The notes below the pieces were generated by a model. The model was not told where the DNA came from and did no database searches. It saw only the letters and a list, made by a program, of their open reading frames with translations. The position numbers and the translations under genes are program-made. 39,067 nt of DNA from a virus. Positions 32,831 to 39,067 of the stretch are shown piece after piece (position 1 is the stretch's first letter; each line of letters starts with the position of its first letter). The DNA lies in the IMG/VR virus record IMGVR_UViG_3300048597_000661, positions 1-39,067 of that record. One strand, 5' to 3'.

Positions 32831-33204
32831 ATGACCCCGCCGGCTGACAATGCCATCGCCCGCCAGATCGAGCTCCATCTGCTCGCCGCTGGCGACTGGA
32901 TCAGCACCGGCGACCTTTGCGCCCGCTTTGGCATCAAGAGCGCGCCCTGCGCCAGGACGGCCGCCGGCCAGGCCTCCTCGACAGCTTTGCCGTCTCCAGC
33001 ACCCGCGGCGGGGAGAGCGGCTTCATCCATCACCGCCACCTTCCCACGCCCGCCTGGCTGCCCATCAAACACCGCCTGCGCCGTCACGCGATTTCCGAGC
33101 TCCGCAAGCTCCGCGCCTGGACCGAAGCCCGCGCCCGCTGCCTCACCGGCCTGCGCCCCGATCTCCGCGAAGTCCACACCGGCCAAGGCCTCCTTTTCCC
33201 ATGA
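32831..33204 (+). pseudogene. Frameshifted DNA-binding early gene
   Basis: The first 36 codons (frame of 32831) read as a winged-helix start (IELHLLAAGDWISTGDLCAR, then FGIK). At AAGAGC (about 32935) the protein-like sequence continues in the -1 frame: ERALRQDGRRPGLLDSFAVS, then FIHHRHLPTPAWLPIKHRLR and LRAWTEARARCLTGLRPD, ending at TGA 33204. Restoring one base (AAGGAG) gives one uninterrupted protein of about 124 residues. It may be a mutation, programmed frameshift or sequence error; no slippery heptamer is present. The next gene overlaps its stop by ATGA. Confidence 0.6.
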
Positions 33205-33524
33205 ACGACATCGAATGCAAGGTCTGCCACCGGATCACGTTTGCCTGGGATCAAAACACCAACTGCCCGGAGTGCCATTGGCCGGTTCGCCCTGTTGTGC
33301 TCTCGGCTCCGATCTTCGGCTGGGAAGTGGCGATCAAGGTCCGAGCCGCCCGCGGCGCAACCGAGATTCTGGAAAAACACTTTTTCACCCCATCGGAGAG
33401 CGCTGCCAGAAGTCGCGCCAAGCGCACTCCCAACTTCGTCGAGATTGCCGCCGTTTGCCCCCTTACCGAGTCGCAGTGGATCGGGGGCTACGGTGACCCC
33501 CGCGACAAATCGAAATTCTCATGA
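33201..33524 (+). CDS. Zinc-ribbon-like early protein
   Basis: The 107-residue protein starts with two CxxC pairs: CKVCHR and CPECHW at about 6 and 23, a zinc ribbon. The second half is basic (SESAARSRAKRTPNFVEIAA) with GGYGDPRDKSKF at the end. It may bind nucleic acid in early control. ATGA overlaps lie at both ends. Confidence 0.6.
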   Translation: MNDIECKVCHRITFAWDQNTNCPECHWPVRPVVLSAPIFGWEVAIKVRAARGATEILEKHFFTPSESAARSRAKRTPNFVEIAAVCPLTESQWIGGYGDPRDKSKFS

Positions 33525-33745
33525 TCATCGACGAATACGGACTCGACATCTTTGTGCGTTTCTCCGGGGGCACGCACATTGCCCGATGCTCTGGACTCAC
33601 CGCGAGCTGCACCGCAGGTGCTCAGCTCGCCGCCGAGGCTGTCGCTCGCAAGGTGGCTGCGGCCCGGAAAGTGAAGATCCTCGCCGTCACCCGCATCTCC
33701 GAAGCCCATTTCATCGCGATCCTCCGCGCCCCATCCGACACCTGA
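33521..33745 (+). CDS. Small early protein, unknown
   Basis: The 74-residue product MIIDEYGLDIFVRFSGGTHI is an alpha/beta sequence with a long Ala-rich helix (AGAQLAAEAVARKVAAARKV) and a final strand. It is coupled to the previous gene by ATGA. Unknown family; the compact fold suggests a small binding protein. Confidence 0.55.
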   Translation: MIIDEYGLDIFVRFSGGTHIARCSGLTASCTAGAQLAAEAVARKVAAARKVKILAVTRISEAHFIAILRAPSDT

Positions 33746-33747
33746 CC

Positions 33748-33972
33748 ATGATCAAAATGAGCATCCAGAAACACGCTGCCCTTTTCCTCAGCAACGGGCA
33801 CTGCATCGGCACCCGTCGCGCCCGGACGCACAAGGGGGTGCTCCAGATTCTGATCGGAGACAGATGGACTACGCCCGGAATCAATATCGCGCGCGTCGAA
33901 ATCTGCCGTCATGCGGTTGCCGTTTGCTCATCACGACTCACCCCCACCGAACCACTCACCACTCGCCACTAG
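33748..33972 (+). CDS. Small early protein, unknown
   Basis: The 74-residue frame starts MIKMSIQKHAALFLSNGHCI two bases after the previous stop. The middle (GVLQILIGDRWTTPGINIAR) is strand-rich; the last 20 residues are low-complexity and run into a C-rich stretch. Weakly supported as a gene but in frame with the operon. Confidence 0.45.
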   Translation: MIKMSIQKHAALFLSNGHCIGTRRARTHKGVLQILIGDRWTTPGINIARVEICRHAVAVCSSRLTPTEPLTTRH

Positions 33973-33991
33973 TCACCCGTCACTTCCCATC

Positions 33992-34381
33992 ATGACCTAC
34001 ACCGCCATCATCCAAGCCAACCGCGCCCGCACGCTGCGCACTGCCGCGCCGCCTCAGCTCCGCCTCCTGCCCAAGCACGACGACACCCCGCCCGAGGTTG
34101 GCGATCTCGACGTGATCGCTTGGGCCAAATCCCGAGCCGCCCGCGGCCATCGTCTCGCGGCCGCGCCAGCACCCGAACCCTGCAAGCCCCGCCAACATTT
34201 CAAGCGGAACCCCGAACTACGCTACCTCCTCAACCGCGGGGGCTGGTGGCATTTCCAGAGAATCACCAAAGGCGAGGTCGTCCGTTTCGCCCTCAACACC
34301 CGCGATCTCTCCGAAGCCCAACGGCTCCGCGACAAGTTCCTGAACCCAACATCAGGAAAGGAAACAAGCCATGCCGACTGA
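33992..34381 (+). CDS. Early protein with integrase arm-like domain
   Basis: The 129-residue protein starts MTYTAIIQANRARTLRTAAP. The C-terminal 45 residues (NRGGWWHFQRITKGEVVRFA then LNTRDLSEAQRLRDKFL) read like the N-terminal arm-binding domain of tyrosine integrases, three strands plus a helix, with no catalytic domain. It could be a DNA-binding accessory. The middle is Pro/Ala-rich. It overlaps the next gene by 11 bases. Confidence 0.55.
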   Translation: MTYTAIIQANRARTLRTAAPPQLRLLPKHDDTPPEVGDLDVIAWAKSRAARGHRLAAAPAPEPCKPRQHFKRNPELRYLLNRGGWWHFQRITKGEVVRFALNTRDLSEAQRLRDKFLNPTSGKETSHAD

Positions 34382-34580
34382 CGATCAAATCACGCCTGGA
34401 CGCTACCTCTGCGAGCACGATGACCCCAGCGTTGAGACCTTGCGGGGCGAAGTGAATGTCATCCAGGACGAGCGAGGCTTCCCCACGATCCTGATCAGCA
34501 GAGTGGGCCGTTGGCCGATCCACATGCTGCCGGAGGGCACCCGGCTGCGGCCTCTGCTGAACGAGAAAGGGCAGCCATGA
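34371..34580 (+). CDS. Small early protein, unknown
   Basis: The 69-residue product MPTDDQITPGRYLCEHDDPS continues as a strand-rich domain (GEVNVIQDERGFPTILISRV) with a Trp/Pro motif at the end. It overlaps its neighbours on both sides, and an ATGA couples it to the DUF2786-like gene. No known family. Confidence 0.5.
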   Translation: MPTDDQITPGRYLCEHDDPSVETLRGEVNVIQDERGFPTILISRVGRWPIHMLPEGTRLRPLLNEKGQP

Positions 34581-35278
34581 GCACCGGTCCCTCCATCGTC
34601 GAGCGCATCAAGAAGCTCCTGCGGCTGGCCCGCGACAAGGCCGCGTCGCCGGCCGAGGCCGCCAATGCCCTCAACCGTGCCTTGGAGCTGATCCGACAGC
34701 ACGAGATTGACATCGCCGGCCTGGATCTCGACGAACCCACCGAGCGCCTGGTCTGCGAGCACATCCACCTCGGCGAGCGCGTGAGCCTCATCAAGTTCCT
34801 CATCGCCGGCGTGCTGGAGAATTACTTCCGCGTCCGGGTCTGCATCAGCCGGCCCAAGCTCGCGGTGGTCGGCTTCGAGACCGACGTCACCATCGCGGGT
34901 TATGTGTTCGCATTCCTCGTCCGGGCCTGCACCCAGGGCCTCAAGGCGTTCTGCGATGGCGAGCGAAAGAGCCGCCGCAAAGTGACCACTCTGAAAAAGG
35001 AGAGCTACGTGCGGGGCTGGATCTACGGGATCGCCTGCAACCTGCGCGGGTCCGACCAGGCCGGCCACCTATCGGACTCACACACCGCCCTTGTCGTGGC
35101 CAAGAAGGGCCTGATCGAACGCGAGTTCGACCGCCTTTTCCCCAATACCACCAGTAGCCGCCGGCCGAGTGCTCGCAAGAACCACGACGCCCTCGTGACC
35201 GGCTACGGCCACGGCCGCAAGACCACCATCACCACGCCGCTGCCTGGATCAGCCAGCGGGGTTCTTCTCCTCTCATGA
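34577..35278 (+). CDS. DUF2786-domain early protein
   Basis: The 233-residue protein opens MSTGPSIVERIKKLLRLARD, then KAASPAEAANALNRALELIR and QHEIDIAGLDLDEPTE, the DUF2786 signature. A following domain carries KLAVVGFETDVTIAGYVFAF and a basic KSRRKVTTLKKESYVRGW. Such proteins are common in phages and mobile elements; the function is not known. ATGA overlaps lie at both ends. Confidence 0.75.
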   Translation: MSTGPSIVERIKKLLRLARDKAASPAEAANALNRALELIRQHEIDIAGLDLDEPTERLVCEHIHLGERVSLIKFLIAGVLENYFRVRVCISRPKLAVVGFETDVTIAGYVFAFLVRACTQGLKAFCDGERKSRRKVTTLKKESYVRGWIYGIACNLRGSDQAGHLSDSHTALVVAKKGLIEREFDRLFPNTTSSRRPSARKNHDALVTGYGHGRKTTITTPLPGSASGVLLLS

Positions 35279-35511
35279 CCACCATCCTCGACGACCGCCA
35301 CAAAGCCCTCCTGAACCTGTTCTTCTTCCAAGCTGACGAGCACGACCGCCTCGGCATGCGCCGAGCCATGCTCGAGGCCGCCCTCAACGTCCAGGGCGAC
35401 TATTTCAAACGAACCCTCGCCCAGCTTCCCGTCTCCATGACCACCCACGCCGAGGTTCAGGGAGCGATGAAGCTCCAAAACGACAAGCTTATCAAGCTGA
35501 TCTGCTCATGA
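35275..35511 (+). CDS. Small early protein, unknown
   Basis: The 78-residue helical product MTTILDDRHKALLNLFFFQA ends KLQNDKLIKLICS. It has a helix-rich body with no motif. It is coupled by ATGA to both neighbours. Confidence 0.5.
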   Translation: MTTILDDRHKALLNLFFFQADEHDRLGMRRAMLEAALNVQGDYFKRTLAQLPVSMTTHAEVQGAMKLQNDKLIKLICS

Positions 35512-35867
35512 GCGGCACTGAAAGATTCCCCAGTCCCGTGGTCCCGTTTGGGCCAGTGCAAGGAGTTTGCTGGGCCAGCGTTCACTGTCTCAATCGCTTT
35601 CGCGAACGCGCCGGCGTGAAGGGCACGGCTGGCGAAGTCCTCAGACAGCTGGAGGGATGGATGTCGAAAGCGCGGGCGGCGGAGCTCAGGCCCGGAAAGG
35701 TCCTGCACAAGATTCTGAATCACGGCGGCCGTGTCGCCAGCTATTACCTCGTCGGAAACCCACGCAAGGGATGCGGTTGGATTCTGGTCGTGGAGGGTCA
35801 GACCTTGAGAACTGTTCACCGCAACGAATCTGGAGAGTGGCGCCTGCCCAGCGCCGGCAAACCATGA
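35508..35867 (+). CDS. Early protein, unknown
   Basis: The 119-residue protein contains WASVHCLNRFRERAGVKGTA and later GKVLHKILNHGGRVASYYLV, then ILVVEGQTLRTVHRNE. Helical N-half and strand-rich C-half. It is coupled by ATGA overlaps. I do not recognise it. Confidence 0.5.
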   Translation: MSGTERFPSPVVPFGPVQGVCWASVHCLNRFRERAGVKGTAGEVLRQLEGWMSKARAAELRPGKVLHKILNHGGRVASYYLVGNPRKGCGWILVVEGQTLRTVHRNESGEWRLPSAGKP

Positions 35868-36088
35868 CAGCTCCCGAAGCTCAGGCGAGATTCGTTCGGT
35901 TGTGCTATGGCTGCGCGAAGTCTCCAAGCACGCGGCCTGAGCATTTGGAGGGATGGCTTCGCTCTCTGGATTACTCGAAGGGCTTTGCCTGTGAGCGGTG
36001 CGGACTTGTTGATTTCACCTGCAGATTCAAGTCGTCCCCCGCTCCGAAAACCAAACCCGCGAAGGAGCGCAATGCCCCTGAGCCCTGA
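35864..36088 (+). CDS. Small Cys-rich zinc-like protein
   Basis: The 74-residue product has CYGCAKS and CERCGL (two CxxC pairs at about 14 and 43), with a WLRSLDYSKG linker. The end is basic and proline-rich. It may bind zinc and nucleic acid. ATGA overlap with the gene before it. Confidence 0.55.
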   Translation: MTAPEAQARFVRLCYGCAKSPSTRPEHLEGWLRSLDYSKGFACERCGLVDFTCRFKSSPAPKTKPAKERNAPEP

Positions 36089-36102
36089 GGCGGTCGGAGC
36101 GG

Positions 36103-36291
36103 GTGGATCTTGGCCTCGCCCTGCTCGCCTGCAGGGCTGAGCCCGGGGCGCGGTTCACGGTGCGGGAAATCGCAGCCTGGTGCGACTGTTCCCCCTCCTA
36201 CATTCACGGTCTCGAACGTCGCGCCCTCGAAAAACTCAGGCGGCACTGTGAACAAAACAGGGGGCACACGCTAAACCCTTCCCGTGAATGA
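36103..36291 (+). CDS. Sigma-70 region 4-like HTH protein
   Basis: The 62-residue protein from a GTG (GGAG three bases upstream) contains FTVREIAAWCDCSPSYIHGL followed by ERRALEKLRRH, the exact layout of sigma-70 region 4 (helix, CxCS turn, recognition helix, ExxALxKLR). It is a lone region 4-like domain and could touch RNA polymerase or a -35 site, for instance as a late-gene switch; that role is inference. It overlaps the methyltransferase start by 8 bases. CTG at 36085 is a second possible start. Confidence 0.6.
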   Translation: MDLGLALLACRAEPGARFTVREIAAWCDCSPSYIHGLERRALEKLRRHCEQNRGHTLNPSRE

Positions 36292-37156
36292 AAAACCGAC
36301 CAAAGACCATCGCCGAACAGCCACCCCAACCCTCGGCAGCCTCTTCGCCGGCATCGGCGGACTCGACCTCGGCTTCGAGCGCGCGGGCTGGCGCAGCGTA
36401 TGGCAAGTCGAGATCGATCCCATCGCGCGGGCTGTCCTTGGTCACAGATTTCCCGATGCCCGGCAGTTTGAAGACGTCCGGCATTGTGGCGCGGCGAACC
36501 TTTCAGCGGTCGATTGCATCACGGCAGGCTTTCCGTGCCAGGACATCAGCACGGCCGGAAGCTGCTCCGCTCGCCTTGGGCTGGCGGGGGCGCGCAGCGG
36601 GCTCTTTTCCGAGGCAATGCGCATCGTCCAAGAACTTCAACCCCGCTGGCTGGTCCTTGAAAACGTCGCGGCGCTGCTCCATTCGCAAGATTGCCGAGAC
36701 ATTGAAACGGTCGTCAGGACCGTTGCCGACTGCGGGTATATGGGATTCTGGCGAGTGCTTGATGCTCAATATTTCGGAAGCCCCTGCCGCCGTCGCCGCA
36801 TTTTCCTGGTCGCAGGTCTTGGACGCTACCCCACTTTCGACCTGCTGGCTGACGCCGCTCCAGTGGACTCAATACCTAGCTCGTCTTTCCCGGAGTGGAA
36901 GCCACGCGATGAGACTGCATGGGCTGGGCATACTCTTTGCGCCACCACCGCCCCATCGCAAATCTGTCTCGGCGGTGAGTCTCTTGTTGCTCACCCGCAC
37001 GGATGGCATCAGATGGTTGAGCGGCGCCGAACGTCTCAAGATCATGGGTTTTGCCTCGGACTGGATGCGGCCAACCTTGCGGAGGCTAAAGGTGCCGGAA
37101 ACGCTGTTGCTGTCCAAGTCGCGCAGTGGATCGCGCAAAAGCTCCTCCGCAGCTAA
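36284..37156 (+). CDS. Cytosine-C5 DNA methyltransferase
   Basis: The 290-residue enzyme transfers a methyl group from S-adenosylmethionine to cytosine C5. Motif I is SLFAGIGGLDLGFERAGW (about 19-36), motif IV AGFPCQDIS (catalytic C85), motif VI ENV (E126), motif VIII QYFGSPCRRRRIFLV, and motif X GNAVAVQVAQWIA near the C-terminus. The target-recognition part is short. No restriction enzyme gene lies beside it, so it is an orphan modifying phage DNA or regulating. GTG at 36284 precedes an ATG in another frame, which is shadow. Last gene of the early operon. Confidence 0.9.
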   Translation: MNEKPTKDHRRTATPTLGSLFAGIGGLDLGFERAGWRSVWQVEIDPIARAVLGHRFPDARQFEDVRHCGAANLSAVDCITAGFPCQDISTAGSCSARLGLAGARSGLFSEAMRIVQELQPRWLVLENVAALLHSQDCRDIETVVRTVADCGYMGFWRVLDAQYFGSPCRRRRIFLVAGLGRYPTFDLLADAAPVDSIPSSSFPEWKPRDETAWAGHTLCATTAPSQICLGGESLVAHPHGWHQMVERRRTSQDHGFCLGLDAANLAEAKGAGNAVAVQVAQWIAQKLLRS

Positions 37157-37501
37157 TCCTCCGGGGGCAGCATGATCTTCCATGCTCCTCGTTTCAGGAG
37201 CTTCCGGCGCACGGCCTCCAGGACCATCTTGCGGAACAGGCCCGTGTGGGGCAGATCAACCGCGCTGAGATCGATAACCTGCCCGGTCAAATCCCGGCCG
37301 AGGTGCTGCTCGCCGATCCACCGGCCGGCCTCCTCCTGGGCATCCTCCCAGCTCAGGGTCCATCCACTTGCGCTCCTCCGCGGGTAAATTCCACCCCTCC
37401 ACACTGCCCACCTGCCCATCCCAGGTAAAGCCCCCTGCACAGCCGGTGCAAGGCCCCGGAAACATTCCCAACTCGTTGTCAATCGGGCGAAATCGGCCCA
37501 A
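37153..37501 (-). pseudogene. Decayed gene remnant, minus strand
   Basis: Two frames together look like one protein: FTWDGQVGSVEGWNLPAEER then KWMD in one frame, and LSWEDAQEEAGRWIGEQHLG then DLTGQVIDLSAVDLPHTGLF in the next, ending in LKRGAWKIMLPPED at the stop TAG (37153). The join lies near 37350. An intact 123-residue frame (37153-37524) also exists but its first half is unlike protein. It may be host sequence at the prophage edge or a broken phage gene. It overlaps the methyltransferase stop by 4 bases tail to tail. Confidence 0.4.
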
Positions 37502-37515
37502 AAATTCCCAACTCG
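37464..37515. repeat. Direct repeat ATTCCCAACTCG, 40 bp apart
   Basis: ATTCCCAACTCG occurs at 37464-37475 and 37504-37515, with a related TTCCCAACT at 37612-37620. The 40-bp spacing is about four helical turns. They lie between the last early gene and tRNA-Ser, where a transposon end or integrase arm sites could lie. Confidence 0.5.
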
Positions 37516-37560
37516 GCCGCCCACGAGCTCTGAGGCCTGCCCCGTGTCCTAAACCCCTGT

Positions 37561-37620
37561 AAATCAGCCCGATTCAGGCCTATTCCGGCTTACTCCGCCC
37601 TCTTCCGCTCTTTCCCAACT
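37561..37620. repeat. Six degenerate 10-bp tandem units
   Basis: The 60 bases divide into six 10-mers in register: AAATCAGCCC, GATTCAGGCC, TATTCCGGCT, TACTCCGCCC, TCTTCCGCTC, TTTCCCAACT. Position 5 is C in all six, position 4 is T in five, and position 9 is C in five. The 10-bp period matches one helical turn, as expected for a phased protein-binding array. Confidence 0.5.
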
Positions 37621-37644
37621 GCCACGTCAAGCCTCAGCTTCAAC

Positions 37645-37659
37645 CTCGCCTGCGGCGAG
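37645..37659 (-). terminator. Hairpin downstream of tRNA-Ser
   Basis: CTCGCC and GGCGAG form a 6-bp perfect stem with a 3-base loop, two bases past the tRNA CCA end in its direction of transcription. No T-run follows; it may be a 3' processing signal or weak terminator. Confidence 0.35.
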
Positions 37660-37661
37660 AA

Positions 37662-37752
37662 TGGCGGAAGGGGTGGGATTCGAACCCACGGTGGGTTTAA
37701 CCCCACGTTCGATTTCGAGTCGAGTGCCTTAAACCAACTCAGCCACCCTTCC
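37662..37752 (-). tRNA. tRNA-Ser(CGA)
   Basis: The 91-base gene on the minus strand has acceptor GGAAGGG pairing with CCCTTCC, discriminator G and encoded CCA. The anticodon loop is CTCGAAA, giving anticodon CGA, read for UCG serine codons. The long variable arm (stem GTGGG/CCCAC) is typical of class II serine tRNAs, and the T-arm carries GTTCGAATC. The top pair of the anticodon stem is a C-A mismatch; the other four pairs are perfect. It is probably a host gene and a possible integration target; no second copy of its 3' end is in the window. Confidence 0.92.
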
Positions 37753-37831
37753 GATACTGAAAATCAACGACTTGTGACACGTAATCCAGCTTCCGGTTGA
37801 CATTTACACGGTCAGTTTCTACGGTCACGGC

Positions 37832-39067
37832 ATGAAAACCGTGAAAGAAGCCCCCGTGTGGCAGCCGACCAGCTTGGATCAGGTGTATCGTCATCGAAAC
37901 GGACGTTACTATGTCCGAACGTATGCCCGCGGCAAGGAGAAATGGGCAAGCCTCAAGACGACGCTGCTCTCGGTGGCCAAGCACCGCGCGAAGCCTCACC
38001 TCGCGGCGGCAGACAAGCTGAGGGCAGCAGCAGTGCAGACAGCGGCCACGGGGACCTTAAACTTCGGACAGGCGCTGGCCATTTACCGGAAACAGCTCGG
38101 GCAATCCCCCCTTCGCCCCAACACCAAAGCCTTCCGCGAGGCAGGTGTGAAGCTCGTCGAGCGTTCGTGGGAAAACATCGCGACGGTCAACGTGCAACGG
38201 ATCACAGTGGAAAGTGTGGTCGAGTGGTTGAGGACGCTGGTGGCTGCGGCCAAACCCTACGTTCCAACGCGGGCCAAACGGGCGTCCCGAAACTCCACGG
38301 GGGCGAGCCAGACCACGTTGACCTGCGCCCTGGGGACGCTCCGCCAGATTCTGGATGCGGCCGTGGAAAGTGGACATCTCGCCGTCAACCCTGCAAGGCA
38401 ACCGGTGGTTGCGCGCGAGCTGGCTGGGATCTTGAAAAAGGTTCGGCGCGACAAAGCCGAGCGAGGCGATCTTCCCGTCATCCCGTCGAAAGAGGACTTC
38501 ACAAGGCTGGTCCAAATCGTCCGAGGAGCGGGGGTCTCCGACTGTCGTGCAGCGGCCAACTTCATCGAGTTTGTGGCCTATTGCGGCGCGCGAAAAAACG
38601 AGGCCATCAACGTGCAATGGCGGGACATCGACTTTGCCCAAGGGCTGGTTCACCTGCGCGTGACCAAGAACGGGGAAGCTCGGGCCGTGCCTATGACCGC
38701 AGAGATGAGATGCCTGCTTGAGAGGTTGTCTAGCGAACGCCAGGGCTCAGAGGAGTCGGATCTCGTGCTCGGCATCAAGGATGTGCAGGGCTTTATCACC
38801 AGCGCCTGCAGGAAGCTCGGCATCCAGCGGTTTACCACGCATTCCCTGCGCCACCTTTTCGGAACCGCCTGCCTCGAAGCGGGGGTGGATGTGCGCACCG
38901 CAGCGAAATGGCTTGGACACAAAGACAACGGAGCACTGTTGCTCAAGACCTACTCGCATGTGAGGCCTCAGCATGAGCTGGAGATGGTCGGCAAGATCCG
39001 GTTCGGAGCACCTGCAGAGCCGCCAAATCCTGATTCAGCGCCAGCCCCTCCCAACGCCGCTCAGTAG
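37832..39067 (+). CDS. Tyrosine recombinase/integrase
   Basis: The 411-residue integrase has an N-terminal arm-binding-like domain (HRNGRYYVRTYARGKEKWAS), a core-binding helical domain (about 75-200) and a catalytic domain with R254 (CGARKNEAINVQW), K279, H337xxR340 (HSLRHLFGTACLEAG), H363 (WLGHKDN) and the nucleophile Y374 (TYSHVRP). All catalytic residues are present. The C-terminal 20 residues are proline-rich. It begins 80 bases from the 5' side of tRNA-Ser and reads away from it, so it is not at the usual position for an island inserted at the tRNA 3' end. It may belong to a separate element to the right. Confidence 0.9.
   Translation: MKTVKEAPVWQPTSLDQVYRHRNGRYYVRTYARGKEKWASLKTTLLSVAKHRAKPHLAAADKLRAAAVQTAATGTLNFGQALAIYRKQLGQSPLRPNTKAFREAGVKLVERSWENIATVNVQRITVESVVEWLRTLVAAAKPYVPTRAKRASRNSTGASQTTLTCALGTLRQILDAAVESGHLAVNPARQPVVARELAGILKKVRRDKAERGDLPVIPSKEDFTRLVQIVRGAGVSDCRAAANFIEFVAYCGARKNEAINVQWRDIDFAQGLVHLRVTKNGEARAVPMTAEMRCLLERLSSERQGSEESDLVLGIKDVQGFITSACRKLGIQRFTTHSLRHLFGTACLEAGVDVRTAAKWLGHKDNGALLLKTYSHVRPQHELEMVGKIRFGAPAEPPNPDSAPAPPNAAQ

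Larger units (their letters stand above)
1..37156. mobile_element. Mu-like transposable prophage, ends not resolved
   Basis: The block holds a Mu A-like transposase, a Mu B-like ATPase, and Mu-family head genes: DUF3486-type small terminase, gp28-like large terminase, DUF935 portal, I-type protease, gp36-like connector, MuF-like protein and G-type completion protein. Unlike Mu itself, early and late genes diverge from a repressor at 26 kb. The late arm runs left to the window edge, so the left end is outside. The right end must lie after the methyltransferase at 37156. I found no 5'-TG...CA-3' terminus or target-site duplication, so the coordinates given are the gene span and not the element ends. 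Confidence 0.85.

Noticed and set aside
36288-37175. 295-residue frame overlapping the methyltransferase
   Set aside because: It is the +1 shadow frame; the conserved methyltransferase motifs are all in the 36284 frame.
37662-37752. Direct repeat of the tRNA 3' end marking an att site
   Set aside because: No second copy of the T-arm or acceptor sequence was seen in the window.
1-39067. CRISPR array
   Set aside because: No evenly spaced repeats with unique spacers were seen; the 10-mers at 37561 are contiguous and degenerate.

Overview
The window is a nearly complete Mu-like (transposable) prophage in a high-GC bacterial chromosome, followed on the right by a tRNA-Ser(CGA) gene and a separate tyrosine integrase. 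The host is probably a verrucomicrobial (PVC-group) bacterium. This is inferred from a GYF_2-type membrane protein (24817-25332), from dispersed GC-rich palindromic repeats read as peptides such as GQDARAPL and GGTPALLW, and from many genes without a Shine-Dalgarno sequence. I could not test the taxonomy.

Layout. The late genes run leftward (minus strand) from about 26 kb to base 1, mostly with 4-base ATGA overlaps. From right to left they are: XRE repressor (25978-26322); small membrane and accessory genes; a lysis block with a GYF_2 protein, lipoprotein, 37-residue membrane peptide, alpha/beta hydrolase, YkuD-like endolysin and coiled-coil membrane protein; terminase small and large subunits; DUF935-type portal; Mu I-type protease/scaffold; capsid decoration protein; major capsid protein; gp36-like connector; a MuF-like protein fused to an HExxH metallopeptidase; tail completion protein G; tail terminator; an inserted cassette of a fibre, a jelly-roll-like protein and two secreted proteins; tail tube; chaperone-like protein; tape measure; and distal tail, baseplate-like and Ig-like proteins. 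The early genes run rightward from 26335 to 37156: DNA-binding proteins, a Mu A-like transposase, a Mu B-like AAA+ ATPase, about fifteen small mostly unrecognised genes, and a cytosine-C5 DNA methyltransferase.

How it works together. The repressor sits between the two arms with operator-like palindromes at the divergent start. The transposase and ATPase would carry out integration and replicative transposition, and the methyltransferase would modify the phage DNA. The late arm packages, builds a capsid with a tail of long-tailed-phage gene order, and lyses the host. The prophage ends were not located. The left end lies beyond base 1 and the right end probably in 37157-37661, which holds a decayed gene and a striking 10-bp-phased repeat.

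Most unusual points: a transposase whose candidate catalytic triad reads D-E-E; a secreted-protein and fibre cassette between the tail terminator and tail tube genes, with three successive signal-peptide-like segments ending in (A/G)QT; the MuF-metallopeptidase fusion; a membrane-anchored decoration protein; and the phased repeat beside tRNA-Ser.
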